Below, in pieces: positions 1-10,801 of a DNA stretch of 64,000 nucleotides. This DNA is from Pseudomonadota bacterium. Its GTDB lineage: Bacteria > Pseudomonadota > Gammaproteobacteria > Burkholderiales > Burkholderiaceae_B. The notes beneath the pieces were generated by a model that saw only the letters and a list, made by a program, of their open reading frames with translations, had not been told where the DNA came from and searched no databases. How positions within the stretch are numbered: the stretch's first letter is position 1; every line of letters begins with the position of its first letter. The stretch spans positions 1-64,000 of the forward strand of contig JAFACG010000013.1 of assembly GCA_023425645.1 (NCBI GenBank). Direction: 5' to 3'. The position numbers and the translations under genes are program-made.

Positions 1-574
1 TGTCCTGGTCTATGGTGAAGTTGGCCGGCGGGTCATTGTCGATCAGCCAGGAAGTCATGACCGAGCCGGGCGACAGCTCCGTGTACAGGGGCAGGGCGGG
101 GAAGGGCTCCACGCTCTTGGCAAGCAGCCCCAGCACTTCGTCGCTCTTGGCGGTGGCCGCCGCGTCGATGGCCAGCCAGTGGTTGCGGGTATCCAGCCAC
201 ACGCGGGTGTCGCGGGACACGGCAAAGGCGCGTGGCATCAGCTCGGTGATGACCTGCTCCTTGATTTCCTTCATCTGCTTGCGGCCGGGCTTGTAGCCTT
301 GCTGCTCTTCGATGTCGCGCGCCTTCTCGCGGGCGACCTGGTTGATGACGGTGGTGGGCAGCAGCTTCTTTTCGGCGCGCAGGGCGATCAGGTACTGGCC
401 CTCGACCGCATGCACCAGGGCGTCGTTGTCACGCGGGCTGACCCAGCCCAGGCTCAGCGGCTCCTGGCTGGAGCCGGGCGTGAAGCGATGCTTGGCCAGT
501 GCGTTTTCCAATTCCTGGGCGGAACATTTCCAATCGGGGGAGAGGCGATAGATGCGTAGATTCTTGAACCACAT
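1..574 (-). CDS. rdgC: Recombination-associated protein RdgC, N-terminal part (cut by window edge)
   Basis: The minus strand opens with ATG at 572-574 and reads [11 protein letters not shown], the typical RdgC N-terminus, for 191 codons before leaving the window. Other RdgC-like stretches are [14 protein letters not shown] and [18 protein letters not shown]. RdgC is a nucleoid-associated, ring-forming DNA-binding protein that limits RecA loading in other proteobacteria. The family is about 300 residues long, so roughly a third is missing, by window truncation rather than mutation. The 155 bases between its start and the transporter stop at 730 hold no gene. Confidence 0.93.
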   Translation of the reverse strand, partial: MWFKNLRIYRLSPDWKCSAQELENALAKHRFTPGSSQEPLSLGWVSPRDNDALVHAVEGQYLIALRAEKKLLPTTVINQVAREKARDIEEQQGYKPGRKQMKEIKEQVITELMPRAFAVSRDTRVWLDTRNHWLAIDAAATAKSDEVLGLLAKSVEPFPALPLYTELSPGSVMTSWLIDNDPPANFTIDQD

Positions 575-729
575 GGACACTAGGATAGGTAGACAGGAAA
601 GAGAAGGCCGGGGTTTGCCCGCTGGAAGCGGACCCCGCCGCAAGGCAAAGCGTTGATTGTACGCGCAGAAGCCCGGACGCGTCCCCGTTCGTTTACCCGT
701 GTTTGCATTTGGGCGGGTCGCGGAGCGCG

Positions 730-2415
730 TCAGGCATTGATGTCGTTGTGACGCGTTTCGCGTACGAAGGGCAGGCCTATGGCCACGGTGAGCAGGCAGA
801 TGATGATGGGATACCACAGGCCGTCGTAGATATTGCCCGAGGCGGCGATCATGGCGAAGGACAATGGCGGCAGGAACCCTCCGAACCAGCCGTTGCCGAT
901 GTGGTAGGGCAGGCTCATGGAGGTGTAGCGGATGCGGATGGGAAACATCTCCACCAGCATGGCGGCAATGGGGCCGTAGACGGCCGTCACCAGGCCGACC
1001 AGATAGGTCAGCAGCAGGATCAGCATGACGGTGTCGACTTGTTCCGGGTCGGCTCGCTCCGGGTAGCCGTGCTGGCGGATGGCGCTGGTCAGCTGCGCCT
1101 TCAGTTCCCTGGACTGGCGCGCGAATTCCGCGCGCGCAAGGCCCGCGCCTTCGAAGCTGTCTATGGTCTGCGCACCGATGCGCACCTGCGCCACCTGGCC
1201 GGGGGCACCCGCCTGGTTGCTGTAGCTGACGGCATGGCTGGCCATGAAGGACTTGACGATGTCGCAGGAGCTGGTGAAGGAGTGCGTCCCCACGGGGTTG
1301 AACTGGAAGGAACAGGCGGCCGGGTCGGCGATAACGGTCACCGGCGCCTGCCGCTGCGCCTGCACCAGGGCCGGATTGGCGTAGTGCGCCAGGCCCTTGA
1401 AGGCGGGATAGTAGGTCAGCGCCGCCAGCAGGCAGCCGGCCAGGATGATGGGCTTGCGGCCGATGTGGTCCGACAGCCAGCCGAACAGCACGAACAGGGG
1501 CGTGGCCAGCAGCAGGGCGATGGCCATCATGGTCTGCGCTTGGTTGGCTTCCACGCCCAGGGTCTGGGTGATGAAGAACAGGGCGTAGAACTGACCCGTA
1601 TACCAGACCACGCCCTGGCCGGCGGCCAGGCCGAAGAGCGCCAGCAAGGCGATGCGCAGGTTCTTCCAGCGCCCGAATGATTCCCTGATGGGCGCACTGG
1701 ACAGCGCGCCTTGTTCCTTGATGTGCTGGAAGGCGGGCGACTCTTCCAGGTTCATGCGTATCCAGACCGAGATGCCCAGCAGCAGTACCGAGATCAGGAA
1801 GGGGATGCGCCAGCCCCAGGCCACGAAGGCCTCCTCGCCCAGGGCGCTGCGTATGCTCATGATGACCACCAGCGACAGCAGCAGGCCGACCGAGGCCGTG
1901 GTCTGGATCCAGCTGGTGTAGAAGCCGCGCCGGTGCTGGGGCGCGTGCTCGGCCACGTAGGTGGCGGCGCCGCCGTATTCGCCGCCCAGGGCCAGTCCCT
2001 GCAACAGGCGCAGCACGATCAGAATGATGGGGGCCGCGATGCCGATGGCTTCGTAGTTGGGCAGCACGCCGACCAGGAAGGTGGACAGCCCCATCAGCAG
2101 GATGGTGACAAGGAATGTGTACTTGCGGCCCACGCGGTCGCCGATGCGGCCGAACAACAGGGCGCCGAAGGGACGCACGGCAAAGCCGGCGGCAAAGGCG
2201 AGCAGGGCGAAGATGAAGCCCGCGGTCGGATTGACCGCCGAAAAGAAATGCTGCGCCAGGATGGCGGCCATGGAGCCGTACAGGTAGAAGTCGTACCACT
2301 CGAACATGGTGCCCAGCGAGGAGGCGAATATGACTTTGCGTCCCTGGGCGTCGAGTTTGCCGCGGGCGGCGCGGGGCGCGGCGTCCAGGGCGTGGCTGGC
2401 GATCGTCTGCGGCAT
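730..2415 (-). CDS. MFS transporter, metabolite:H+ symporter (MHS) family
   Basis: This 561-residue protein has about twelve membrane segments and MHS hallmarks: the loop 2-3 motif [10 protein letters not shown] (residues 89-98) and [10 protein letters not shown] (141-150). MHS proteins import small organic acids or osmolytes such as alpha-ketoglutarate, citrate, shikimate or proline/betaine with protons; the substrate here cannot be read from sequence. An unusual hydrophilic insert of about 115 residues (roughly 345-462, with Cys368 and Cys384) separates two late membrane helices, making it longer than the usual 430-450 residues. It starts 3 bases after the stop of the sensor kinase gene, so it is probably the last gene of a regulator-kinase-transporter operon. 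Confidence 0.9.
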   Translation of the reverse strand: MPQTIASHALDAAPRAARGKLDAQGRKVIFASSLGTMFEWYDFYLYGSMAAILAQHFFSAVNPTAGFIFALLAFAAGFAVRPFGALLFGRIGDRVGRKYTFLVTILLMGLSTFLVGVLPNYEAIGIAAPIILIVLRLLQGLALGGEYGGAATYVAEHAPQHRRGFYTSWIQTTASVGLLLSLVVIMSIRSALGEEAFVAWGWRIPFLISVLLLGISVWIRMNLEESPAFQHIKEQGALSSAPIRESFGRWKNLRIALLALFGLAAGQGVVWYTGQFYALFFITQTLGVEANQAQTMMAIALLLATPLFVLFGWLSDHIGRKPIILAGCLLAALTYYPAFKGLAHYANPALVQAQRQAPVTVIADPAACSFQFNPVGTHSFTSSCDIVKSFMASHAVSYSNQAGAPGQVAQVRIGAQTIDSFEGAGLARAEFARQSRELKAQLTSAIRQHGYPERADPEQVDTVMLILLLTYLVGLVTAVYGPIAAMLVEMFPIRIRYTSMSLPYHIGNGWFGGFLPPLSFAMIAASGNIYDGLWYPIIICLLTVAIGLPFVRETRHNDINA

Positions 2416-2418
2416 GCG

Positions 2419-3894
2419 TCAGGCTCTCCGTGGCGGGTTCAGCGGGAAGCTGACCCGCAGGCGTGTGCCGCTGGCCTGGCCGGCGCTCAGCGGCAGAAAC
2501 TCGATGGTTGCGTCATGGATGTCCGCGATCTCGCGCACGATGGCCAGTCCCAGCCCGCTGCCGTCGGCCTGGTTGCCCATGATGCGGTAGAAGCGGTCGA
2601 AGACGCGCGACTGATGTTCGGGCGCGATGCCCGGACCGTTGTCCTCGATCTCCAGCCAGCCATGCTCCTGGTCCCGGCCCGTGCGCACGGTCACCCAGCC
2701 GCCGGCGGGCGTGTAGATCAGGGCGTTGTCCAGCAGGTTGTTCAGCAGCTCGCCCGCCATCACGCCGTCGGCCGGCAGCACCACGGGCTGCCCGGCGCTT
2801 TCCAGGCCCAGGTCCAGGCCCAGCTGCAGGGCGCGCGGCACCCATTGGGCGATGTGCTGTTCGGCCAGGGTGTTCAGCTCGATGGCCTGCGAGAGAGGCG
2901 CGCGCAGCGCATCGCCGCTTTCGGCGCGCGCCAGGGCCAGCATCTGGGTGACCAGCCGCGTGGCGCGCTCGGTGCCGCGCACCAGCTGGCGCAGGCTGGC
3001 TTCGGTCTGGACGGGGTCGTGTTCGCGCAGCGCCACTTCCGCCTGGGTCCGGATGCCGGCCAGCGGCGTCTTCAACTGATGCGCCGCATTGGCCACGAAG
3101 CGCCGCTGCGCGGCGGAATACTGCGCCTGGCGCTCCAGCAGCCCGTTCATGGCGTCGATCAGGGGCACGATCTCCGCCGGCGCCTGGTCGCGGTCCACGG
3201 GCGAAAGATCCCCGGGCGCGCGGGCCCGCAGCCGGGCCTGCAGCAGGTTCAGCGGTTCCAGGCCATGCGTGAGCCCCAGGCCGGCCAGCATGGCGGCCAG
3301 GGGCACCAGGATGAACTGGGGCGTCAGCATGCCGATCAGGATCTCCCGGTGCAGCACCGAACGATGCTGGTTGGTCTCGGCGACAATGGCCAGAAAAGGC
3401 GTGTTCAGCCTGTCCCGTCCGCCCCATACATAGGCCAGGCGCAGGCTCTGGCCGTCCATCTCGACGTCCCGGTAGCGCAGGACATTGTTTTCATAGTCCC
3501 AGCTGTCGGGCAGGGGCAGGGCGGCGTTGCCGGCCAGGGGATCGCCGTTGGCGTCCCGGATCTGCCAGAGCGTGGGCGTGTCGCTGCCCAGGCGCAGGAT
3601 GGTGTTGGCCGAGGCGGACAGTTCGACCCGTCCGTGCACGTCCTGCTGGCTGATCTCGTGGCGCAGCAGGTCCAGGTGATCGCGCAGCGTGCGGTCGTAG
3701 GGCGAATTGGCGATATGCTGGGCGATGAAATAGGTGATGACGATGCCTATGGTCCACAGCAGGAACAGCGGGCCGAATATCCACAGCATGATCTTGTGGA
3801 TCAGGGTGCGTTGCGCCGGCTTGGCCGGCGCCTTGCGCGAGCGGGCGGCCCGGTCGGGGGCGTCCTGGCGGGCGGACTGGGGCTGGGAATGCAT
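2419..3894 (-). CDS. Sensor histidine kinase, TctE/QseC-like
   Basis: A 491-residue membrane sensor kinase. A basic N-terminal tail precedes a membrane helix (about 36-58), then a periplasmic sensing segment (about 60-185), a second helix (about 190-208), a short HAMP-like linker and the dimerisation box [10 protein letters not shown] with His272. The ATPase part shows an N box (NNLLDNA), G1 (DNGPGI) and G2 (GSGLGLAI). The layout matches TctE-type kinases that sense carboxylates and control their transporters. The gene lies 9 bases after the response regulator and 3 before the MHS transporter, so control of that transporter is a reasonable inference. Confidence 0.92.
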   Translation of the reverse strand: MHSQPQSARQDAPDRAARSRKAPAKPAQRTLIHKIMLWIFGPLFLLWTIGIVITYFIAQHIANSPYDRTLRDHLDLLRHEISQQDVHGRVELSASANTILRLGSDTPTLWQIRDANGDPLAGNAALPLPDSWDYENNVLRYRDVEMDGQSLRLAYVWGGRDRLNTPFLAIVAETNQHRSVLHREILIGMLTPQFILVPLAAMLAGLGLTHGLEPLNLLQARLRARAPGDLSPVDRDQAPAEIVPLIDAMNGLLERQAQYSAAQRRFVANAAHQLKTPLAGIRTQAEVALREHDPVQTEASLRQLVRGTERATRLVTQMLALARAESGDALRAPLSQAIELNTLAEQHIAQWVPRALQLGLDLGLESAGQPVVLPADGVMAGELLNNLLDNALIYTPAGGWVTVRTGRDQEHGWLEIEDNGPGIAPEHQSRVFDRFYRIMGNQADGSGLGLAIVREIADIHDATIEFLPLSAGQASGTRLRVSFPLNPPRRA

Positions 3895-3903
3895 GGACGG
3901 CCT

Positions 3904-4593
3904 TCAGGCGGGCGCGTCTTCCCGCAGCTTCTCGGGCTCCAGGCAATAGCCCAGGCCGCGTACGGTCATGATGCGCACTCCGCTGGGCTCCAGCTTCTTG
4001 CGCAGGCGGTGGATATAGACCTCGATGGCATTGGGAGTGACTTCCTCGCCCCATTCGCACAACAGGTCCACGAACTGGTTCTTGCTGATCATGCGGCCGC
4101 TGCGCGACAGGAAGATCTCCAGCAGGCTGGTTTCGCGCGCCGACAGCTCCAGGGGCTGGCTGTCTATGTAGGCCACCCGGCCCTTCAGGTCGAAGCTCAG
4201 GCGCTTGTGGTGCAGCATGGCGCTGCTGGTGCCGGTGCTGCGCCGCGTCAGGGCGCGCACGCGAGCCTCCAGTTCGGTCAGGGCGAAGGGCTTGGACATG
4301 TAGTCGTCCGCGCCCAGGTCCAGGCCGCGCACCCGCTGCTCCACCGTGTCGCTGGCGGTCAGGATGAGCACGGGCAGGCTGTCCTGGCGCTGGCGTATGG
4401 ACTGCAGCACGGCCAGGCCATGCTTCTTGGGCAGGTCCAGGTCCAGGATCAGCAGGTCGAAACTTTGCAGCTGCAGAGCGGAGTCGGCGCTCTCGCCATC
4501 GTGCACCACATCCACGGCATAGCCCTCGTAGCGCAGGGAGCGGGAAAGTCCATCGGCGAGAATACTGTCGTCTTCGGCTATGAGTATGCGCAT
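3904..4593 (-). CDS. OmpR-family response regulator, TctD/QseB-like
   Basis: A 229-residue regulator with a receiver domain (acidic pair Glu7-Asp8-Asp9, phospho-acceptor Asp51 in ILDLDLP, conserved Lys in MSKPF) and a C-terminal winged helix (about 125-220, ending VRGLGYCLEP). It is the first gene of the minus-strand group regulator-kinase-MHS transporter and diverges from recA. Its partner is almost certainly the kinase directly downstream. The target promoter is not evident; autoregulation of the operon is usual for the family. Confidence 0.94.
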   Translation of the reverse strand: MRILIAEDDSILADGLSRSLRYEGYAVDVVHDGESADSALQLQSFDLLILDLDLPKKHGLAVLQSIRQRQDSLPVLILTASDTVEQRVRGLDLGADDYMSKPFALTELEARVRALTRRSTGTSSAMLHHKRLSFDLKGRVAYIDSQPLELSARETSLLEIFLSRSGRMISKNQFVDLLCEWGEEVTPNAIEVYIHRLRKKLEPSGVRIMTVRGLGYCLEPEKLREDAPA

Positions 4594-4700
4594 GTCCCTG
4601 GTTAAATCCGTGTTTTAAAAGCTGTTTTATATTGTTGCACAGGGCTTGCGCGAAGGTCATTAGGGGATAACGATGGACGTTGTGCGACTTTTGTGGATAT

Positions 4701-4722
4701 CTGGTTATATATACAGTATAAT
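4701..4722 (+). promoter_or_regulatory. LexA (SOS) box and -10 element of recA
   Basis: CTGGTTATATATACAG (4701-4716) fits the CTG-N10-CAG LexA consensus of proteobacteria. It directly abuts a perfect TATAAT (4717-4722), so bound LexA would cover the -35/-10 spacer. No strong -35 hexamer is visible, as is common for recA promoters. This predicts DNA-damage induction of recA and recX. Confidence 0.85.
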
Positions 4723-4806
4723 TTGATGCAATAATTAAGTTTGGCTTTAAGCCTTACATTGCCGTGCCTGCCCATCGTGGCGCAATTCCATAGTCAAGGA
4801 TTCTTC

Positions 4807-5885
<1,079 letters not shown>

Positions 5886-5889
<4 letters not shown>

Positions 5890-6521
5890 TCTACCCGGGC
5901 GGGTTCGACGACGAACCCTTCGAAACCGACCCCGAGGAAGTCCAGGAGCGCCGGCAGCGCCAGCGCTCCAATTCGGCTTCGCTTTCTGCGGGTACACGAG
6001 TTCGCACCAATCCTGCGAAGGCGCCGGGCGACTCCCCTCAGGATTTCGAATCCCTTTCGGCAGCACCCAAGCGGGCAGGGCCGTCGCTCAAGGCACGCGC
6101 CTTGAATTACCTGTCGCGGCGCGAATACTCACGCCTGGAGCTGGGACGCAAGCTCTCAGCGCATGCCGACAGTCCGGAACAGCTGGAAGCGTTGCTGGAC
6201 GAGCTCACGACGCAGAAATGGCTGTCCGACGAGCGTTTCGCCCAAAGCCTGGTCAATCGCCGTGCTTCCCGCGTGGGTACGCGCGTCATTCTGCAGGAAT
6301 TGCGCCAGCACGGCCTGGATGCCGCGCAGACTGAAACCATCAAGGAAGAGCTGGCGGCCACGGAACTGGAGCGCGCCCGGCAGGTGTGGGCCAAGAAGTT
6401 CAGCACGCCGCCTGAAGACGCTCGCGCCTATGCCAAGCAATATCGCTTCATGGCCAGCCGCGGCTTTTCGGGGCGCATCCTGCAGCAGATCCTGGGCGAC
6501 TGGGAAGACGATCCCGCCTAG
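5886..6521 (+). CDS. recX: Regulatory protein RecX
   Basis: RecX core repeats begin at about residue 68 ([19 protein letters not shown]) and continue to the C-terminal [10 protein letters not shown]. RecX binds RecA filaments and limits their extension and ATPase activity. No ATG occurs before the core. The TTG at 5886, which overlaps the recA TGA, is the best start and gives 211 residues with an acidic, low-complexity N-terminal tail of about 65 residues. The start is therefore uncertain. Overlap with recA implies translational coupling and shared SOS control. Confidence 0.9.
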
Positions 6522-6557
6522 CGCATTCTGCTGCCGTGCCCCATTGCCTGCCGGCTT

Positions 6558-7478
6558 TCAGGCCTGGGCGGCCACGATCCCCTGCAAGGTCTTGAAGCAC
6601 GTTTCGCGCGCCTGCTTCAGGAAGGCCTGTACATAATCCGCTTGAAGATCCTCGCTGCGCACCGCGGCATACAAGGTGCGCCATACGCCTTGCTCGCCCA
6701 GGCGGCAGGTGCGCAGCCATCCCTGGTTCAGGAATTCCGTCAGCGCCCAGTTGGGCAGGGCGGTCACGCCGCGCTGGCTGGCCACCAGCTGCACGATCAT
6801 GGGCGTGAGTTCCGCCTGGCGCACGGCGGCCGGTTCTACGTCCGCGGGCTCCAGAAACTGTGTGAAGATGTCCAGCCGGCTGCGCTCGACGGGGTAGGTG
6901 ATCAGCACCTGGTCGGCCAGCTGTACCGGTTCCACATAGCGGTACTGGGCGAGCGGATGCTGGCTGGCCACGGCCAGGATCAGCTCGTAGCGGAACAGCG
7001 GCGCATAGTGCACATCGGCATCGTCCTGCGGGTCGGAAGTGATCACCACGTCCAGGTCGCCGCGCAGCAGGGCGGGCAGGGGGGCGAAAGAAAAGGCGGC
7101 GGACAGGTCCAGCGTGACGTCCGGCCATTGCTGGCGGAACGCATCCAGCGCCGGCATCAGCCATTGGAAACAGGAATGGCAGTCTATGGCCACGTGCAGC
7201 CTTCCGGTGCGGCCGGCAGCCAGGCGCTGAAGGTCTCGTTCAGCAGCGCGGACGCGCGGCAGGATGTCGTCGGCCAGGGCCAGGACGCGCAGCGCGGCGG
7301 TTGTCAGGCGCGCCGGGCGGGTGCGTCGGTTCAGCAACTGCACCTGCAGCCTGACTTCCAGGTCGCGCAACTGATGGGAGAGCGCCGACTGCGTGACGTG
7401 CAGCCGTTCGGCGGCCTCCTGCAGGCTGCCGCTGTCGCGGATGGCGCTCAAGGTTTCCAGATGTCGAATTTCAAGCAT
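6558..7478 (-). CDS. metR: LysR-type regulator of methionine biosynthesis MetR
   Basis: A 306-residue LysR protein with an N-terminal winged helix-turn-helix (LQEAAERLHVTQSALSHQLR, residues 19-38) and a substrate-binding domain containing the MetR-like segment IDCHSCFQWLMPALD. MetR uses homocysteine as coactivator to switch on metE. It is divergent from metE with a 117-base gap that holds two MetR-like boxes, the usual arrangement. It converges with recX, whose stop is 36 bases away. Confidence 0.95.
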   Translation of the reverse strand: MLEIRHLETLSAIRDSGSLQEAAERLHVTQSALSHQLRDLEVRLQVQLLNRRTRPARLTTAALRVLALADDILPRVRAAERDLQRLAAGRTGRLHVAIDCHSCFQWLMPALDAFRQQWPDVTLDLSAAFSFAPLPALLRGDLDVVITSDPQDDADVHYAPLFRYELILAVASQHPLAQYRYVEPVQLADQVLITYPVERSRLDIFTQFLEPADVEPAAVRQAELTPMIVQLVASQRGVTALPNWALTEFLNQGWLRTCRLGEQGVWRTLYAAVRSEDLQADYVQAFLKQARETCFKTLQGIVAAQA

Positions 7479-7480
7479 GT

Positions 7481-7493
7481 TGAATAAAACTCA
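7481..7493. promoter_or_regulatory. Candidate MetR box 1
   Basis: TGAATAAAACTCA differs at one position from the enterobacterial MetR consensus TGAA-N5-TTCA. It lies 3 bases upstream of the metR start codon, a position suited to autorepression of metR. Consensus from established knowledge; binding is inferred. Confidence 0.55.
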
Positions 7494-7511
7494 TGTTTAA
7501 CATGGTGCATT

Positions 7512-7524
7512 TGATTTTTTTTCA
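7512..7524. promoter_or_regulatory. Candidate MetR box 2
   Basis: TGATTTTTTTTCA matches TGAA-N5-TTCA except at one position and is the core of a longer dyad (TTGA...TCAA, 7511-7525). It lies 72 bases upstream of the metE start and 18 bases after box 1. Paired boxes between metR and metE are the known arrangement in enterobacteria. Confidence 0.55.
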
Positions 7525-7595
7525 ATCAATTGTACAGGCACAATACCCTCCAGACGCCGTAACTGGGCTCTCCGATTATTATTTTTGGGTATATC

Positions 7596-9890
7596 ATGAC
7601 AATTATTCATAATTTGGGTTTTCCGCGCATGGGCAAGCAGCGCGAACTCAAACGCGCTCTGGAATCGTATTGGGCTGGCAAGGCGAGCCAGGAAGAATTG
7701 CTGGAGACCGGCAAGCAGTTGCGCGCCCGTCATTGGGACATCCAGGCCCGGGCCGGACTGGACCTGATCCCCGTGGGCGACTTCGCCTGGTATGACCAGA
7801 TTCTGGAATGGAGCACTTTGCTGGGCGTGGTGCCGGCCCGCTTCGGCCAGGCCGACGATGCCTCCGTTTCCCTGGATACGCTGTTCCGCATGGCCCGCGG
7901 CCGCGCGCCCAGCGGCACGCCCGCCGCCGCCTGCGAAATGACCAAGTGGTTCGACACCAATTACCACTACATCGTGCCCGAGCTGGCGCCCGGCCAGACC
8001 TTTCGCATCGCCCGCGATTTCCTGTTCGAGCAGGTCGAAGAGGCCCAGGCCCTGGGCCATGCCGTCAAGCCGGTGATCCCCGGGCCGCTGACCTGGCTGT
8101 GGCTGGGCAAGGGCGACGCCTACGAAGGCCTGTCGGACGAGCGCAAGCTGGAATTGCTGCAGGCGTTGCTGCCGGTCTACGAACAGGTGCTGGCGCGCTT
8201 CCAGGCGCAAGGCGTGCAATGGGTGCAGATCGATGAGCCCATCCTGGTGCTGGACCTGCCGCAAGCCTGGCAGGACGCCTTCCGCCGCGTCTACCAGAAC
8301 TTGAACCAGTCCGGGCTGCGCGTGCTGCTGGCCACGTATTTCGATGATCTGCGCGAGAATGTCGCCTTGCTCAAGGACCTGCCCGTGGCCGGCGTCCATG
8401 TGGACGGCGTGCGTGCGCCCGCGGCCCTGCAGGCTGTCAAGGCCGTGCTCGGCGCCGACCAGGTGCTGTCGGCCGGCGTCATTTCCGGCCGCAATATCTG
8501 GCGCACCGACCTGGACAAGGCGGTCGATCTGCTCAAGCCCTTGCAGGCCGTCCTGGGCGAGCGCCTGTGGATCGCACCATCCTGCTCGCTGCTGCATGTC
8601 CCCGTGGACCTGGACGGGGAGACCGGCCTGGATGCGGAGCTCAAGAGCTGGCTGTCCTTCGCCGTGCAGAAGCTCGATGAGCTCAAGTTGCTCGAAGGCT
8701 TGTTGAACGGTTCGCTGGATGCGCAAGGCGAACAGGACGTGCGGGCCCAGCGCGCCGCGTTGCAAAGCCGCCGCAGCTCCAGCCGTACCCGCAACCCCGC
8801 CGTTCAGGCCCGCATGGAAAAGATCGCCCAGGTGCAGCGCGAGCGTGCTCCTTTTGCTCAGCGCATCCAGGCCCAGCGTGAAAAACTGAATCTGCCTGCC
8901 TACCCCACGACCACCATCGGCTCCTTTCCGCAGACCACGGAAATCCGCACGGCCCGCCGCGACTGGCGCAACGGCTCCCTGAGCGATGCCGCCTACGAGA
9001 AGGCCATGCAGGCCGAGATCGAGCAGGTGATCCGTTTCCAGGAACGTATTGGCCTGGACGTGTTGGTGCACGGCGAAGCCGAGCGCAACGACATGGTGGA
9101 GTATTTCGGCGAACTGCTGGGCGGCTTTGCCTTCACGCAGAACGGCTGGGTGCAGAGCTATGGTTCGCGCTGCGTGAAGCCGCCCATCATCTTTGGCGAC
9201 GTGGTGCGTCCAGCCCCCATGAGCGTGGCCTGGTCCGCCTACGCCCAGTCCCTGACCGAGCTGCCCGTCAAGGGCATGCTGACCGGCCCGGTCACCATGC
9301 TGCAATGGTCCTTCGTGCGCGACGACCAGCCGCGCGCCGACACCTGCCGCCAGCTCGCCCTGGCCTTGCGCGACGAGGTCTCGGACCTTGAGAAAGCCGG
9401 CATCCACGTCATCCAGATCGACGAACCCGCCTTCCGCGAAGGCTTGCCGCTGCGCAAGGGCGACTGGCAGCAGTATCTGGATTGGGCCGTGGATTGCTTC
9501 CGCCTGTCCACCAGCGCCGTGGCGGATGACACGCAGATCCACACCCATATGTGCTATTCGGAGTTCAACGACATCATGGAATCCATCGCGGCCATGGACG
9601 CGGACGTGATCACGATCGAGACCTCGCGCTCCAACATGCTGTTGCTGGAGGCCTTCGAGAATTTCGAGTACCCCAACGACATAGGCCCCGGCGTGTACGA
9701 CATTCACTCGCCCAATGTGCCCGAGACGGGCTGGATGGTGCGCCTGATGGGCGAGGCCGCCAAGCGCCTGCCCGCCGAGCGTCTCTGGGTGAATCCGGAT
9801 TGCGGCCTGAAGACCCGCGGGTGGCCCGAGACCGAGGCTTCCTTGCTGGCGATGGTGCAGGCCGCCAGGACCTTGCGCGCCAGCGCCTGA
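7596..9890 (+). CDS. metE: Cobalamin-independent methionine synthase MetE
   Basis: A 764-residue two-barrel enzyme (usual length about 755) that transfers a methyl group from 5-methyltetrahydropteroyl-triglutamate to homocysteine, the last step of methionine synthesis. The N-terminus [13 protein letters not shown] and the C-terminal zinc ligand motifs HTHMCYSEF and [11 protein letters not shown] are intact. The region [16 protein letters not shown] marks the start of the second barrel. It is divergent from metR and should be MetR-activated. A strong terminator follows. Confidence 0.98.
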   Translation: MTIIHNLGFPRMGKQRELKRALESYWAGKASQEELLETGKQLRARHWDIQARAGLDLIPVGDFAWYDQILEWSTLLGVVPARFGQADDASVSLDTLFRMARGRAPSGTPAAACEMTKWFDTNYHYIVPELAPGQTFRIARDFLFEQVEEAQALGHAVKPVIPGPLTWLWLGKGDAYEGLSDERKLELLQALLPVYEQVLARFQAQGVQWVQIDEPILVLDLPQAWQDAFRRVYQNLNQSGLRVLLATYFDDLRENVALLKDLPVAGVHVDGVRAPAALQAVKAVLGADQVLSAGVISGRNIWRTDLDKAVDLLKPLQAVLGERLWIAPSCSLLHVPVDLDGETGLDAELKSWLSFAVQKLDELKLLEGLLNGSLDAQGEQDVRAQRAALQSRRSSSRTRNPAVQARMEKIAQVQRERAPFAQRIQAQREKLNLPAYPTTTIGSFPQTTEIRTARRDWRNGSLSDAAYEKAMQAEIEQVIRFQERIGLDVLVHGEAERNDMVEYFGELLGGFAFTQNGWVQSYGSRCVKPPIIFGDVVRPAPMSVAWSAYAQSLTELPVKGMLTGPVTMLQWSFVRDDQPRADTCRQLALALRDEVSDLEKAGIHVIQIDEPAFREGLPLRKGDWQQYLDWAVDCFRLSTSAVADDTQIHTHMCYSEFNDIMESIAAMDADVITIETSRSNMLLLEAFENFEYPNDIGPGVYDIHSPNVPETGWMVRLMGEAAKRLPAERLWVNPDCGLKTRGWPETEASLLAMVQAARTLRASA

Positions 9891-9960
9891 AGCCAGTGTC
9901 CGTCTGGCGGTCGGACCTCGCATTGCGCGAGTGTCGTCCGCCGCCTGGCCGCACGCCTGG

Positions 9961-9989
9961 ACGACCGCCTTGACGGCGGTCGTTTTTTT
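9961..9989 (+). terminator. Rho-independent terminator after metE
   Basis: A 9-bp perfect stem (ACGACCGCC / GGCGGTCGT) with a 5-base loop runs into seven T residues. It sits 70 bases after the metE stop. Confidence 0.9.
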
Positions 9990-10142
9990 AGGCTCGAAAT
10001 TTCATATATAAAGGGAAAGGCTCATAAAAAAACGGGTATGAACGGTCTGGAGTGTGCGCTCCTATTATGTAAGAGGCTGATACGGACAATACGAGGTGCG
10101 TTATACTTAGCCCGTTTCAACCCTGTGCCCTTGAACGTATAA

Positions 10143-10721
10143 ATGCCTTTGCCCAAGCCGTCCGTCGCCCGTGAACCGCTGCATACTCGCACCATCAAGG
10201 TGGAGTCATTCATCCGGGAAGATGGCCTGTGGGATCTGGAAGCCGAGCTGATCGATGTGAAGTCCTATGATTTCCCCATTCGCGACGGCCAGATCCACAA
10301 GGCGGGCGATCCCGTTCATCACATGCACTTGCGCATCACCATCGATAGCGACTTCACCATCACCGACGCCCTGGCGGTGTATGACGCGGCGCCCTACGGG
10401 CAGAACTGCTCGTCCATCGCCGGCGCCTATGCCCAGTTGGTCGGCCTGAACCTGCTCAAGCAGTTCCGTCAACGGGTCAAGGAGCGCCTGGCGCGCTCGG
10501 CCGGCTGTACGCACTTGAGCGAACTGGCCCAGGTGCTGCCCACCGCCGCCGTGCAGACCATGGCGGGGCGGCGGCGCAGCAGCGGCGAATCGGAAATCCA
10601 CCGAACCGACAGGCAGCCCTTCCATTTGGACGGCTGCCACGCCTTGCGCCTGAACGGCCCGGTGGTCAAGGAGTTCTATCCCGTTTGGTACAGGCCGGAT
10701 GCGCCGGCCCGGGATTCATAG
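10143..10721 (+). CDS. DUF2889 domain protein
   Basis: A 192-residue soluble protein recognised as DUF2889 by segments such as SFIREDGLWDLEAELIDVK, HHMHLRITID and AAPYGQNCSSIAGAYAQLVG. Such proteins are common in beta- and gammaproteobacteria and have no proven function. The start is the ATG at 10143, directly after an A/T-rich promoter-like stretch. It precedes sucCD by 80 bases with a weak terminator between. Confidence 0.8.
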   Translation: MPLPKPSVAREPLHTRTIKVESFIREDGLWDLEAELIDVKSYDFPIRDGQIHKAGDPVHHMHLRITIDSDFTITDALAVYDAAPYGQNCSSIAGAYAQLVGLNLLKQFRQRVKERLARSAGCTHLSELAQVLPTAAVQTMAGRRRSSGESEIHRTDRQPFHLDGCHALRLNGPVVKEFYPVWYRPDAPARDS

Positions 10722-10734
10722 TTTCTGGTTTGTT

Positions 10735-10773
10735 CAGGTCCCGGGCTCCGGTCCAGGGTTCCTGCCTTTTTTT
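10735..10773 (+). terminator. Possible weak terminator before sucC
   Basis: An imperfect hairpin (CAGG-TCCC ... AGGG-CCTG) is followed by a run of seven T residues, 28 bases upstream of the sucC start. It may end the DUF2889 transcript or act as an attenuator. The stem has internal mismatches. Confidence 0.4.
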
Positions 10774-10801
10774 ATTGTGTTTTTAGACTGACAGGTATCA
10801 C

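Noticed and set aside
1711..4605. 964-codon open frame opposite the kinase and regulator genes
   Set aside because: It runs antisense through three well-supported genes and has biased composition typical of shadow frames in GC-rich DNA.
7497..9923. Very long open frame (808 codons) opposite metE
   Set aside because: It is the complement of a conserved high-GC gene; the translated product is His/Gly/Ala-rich with no family features.
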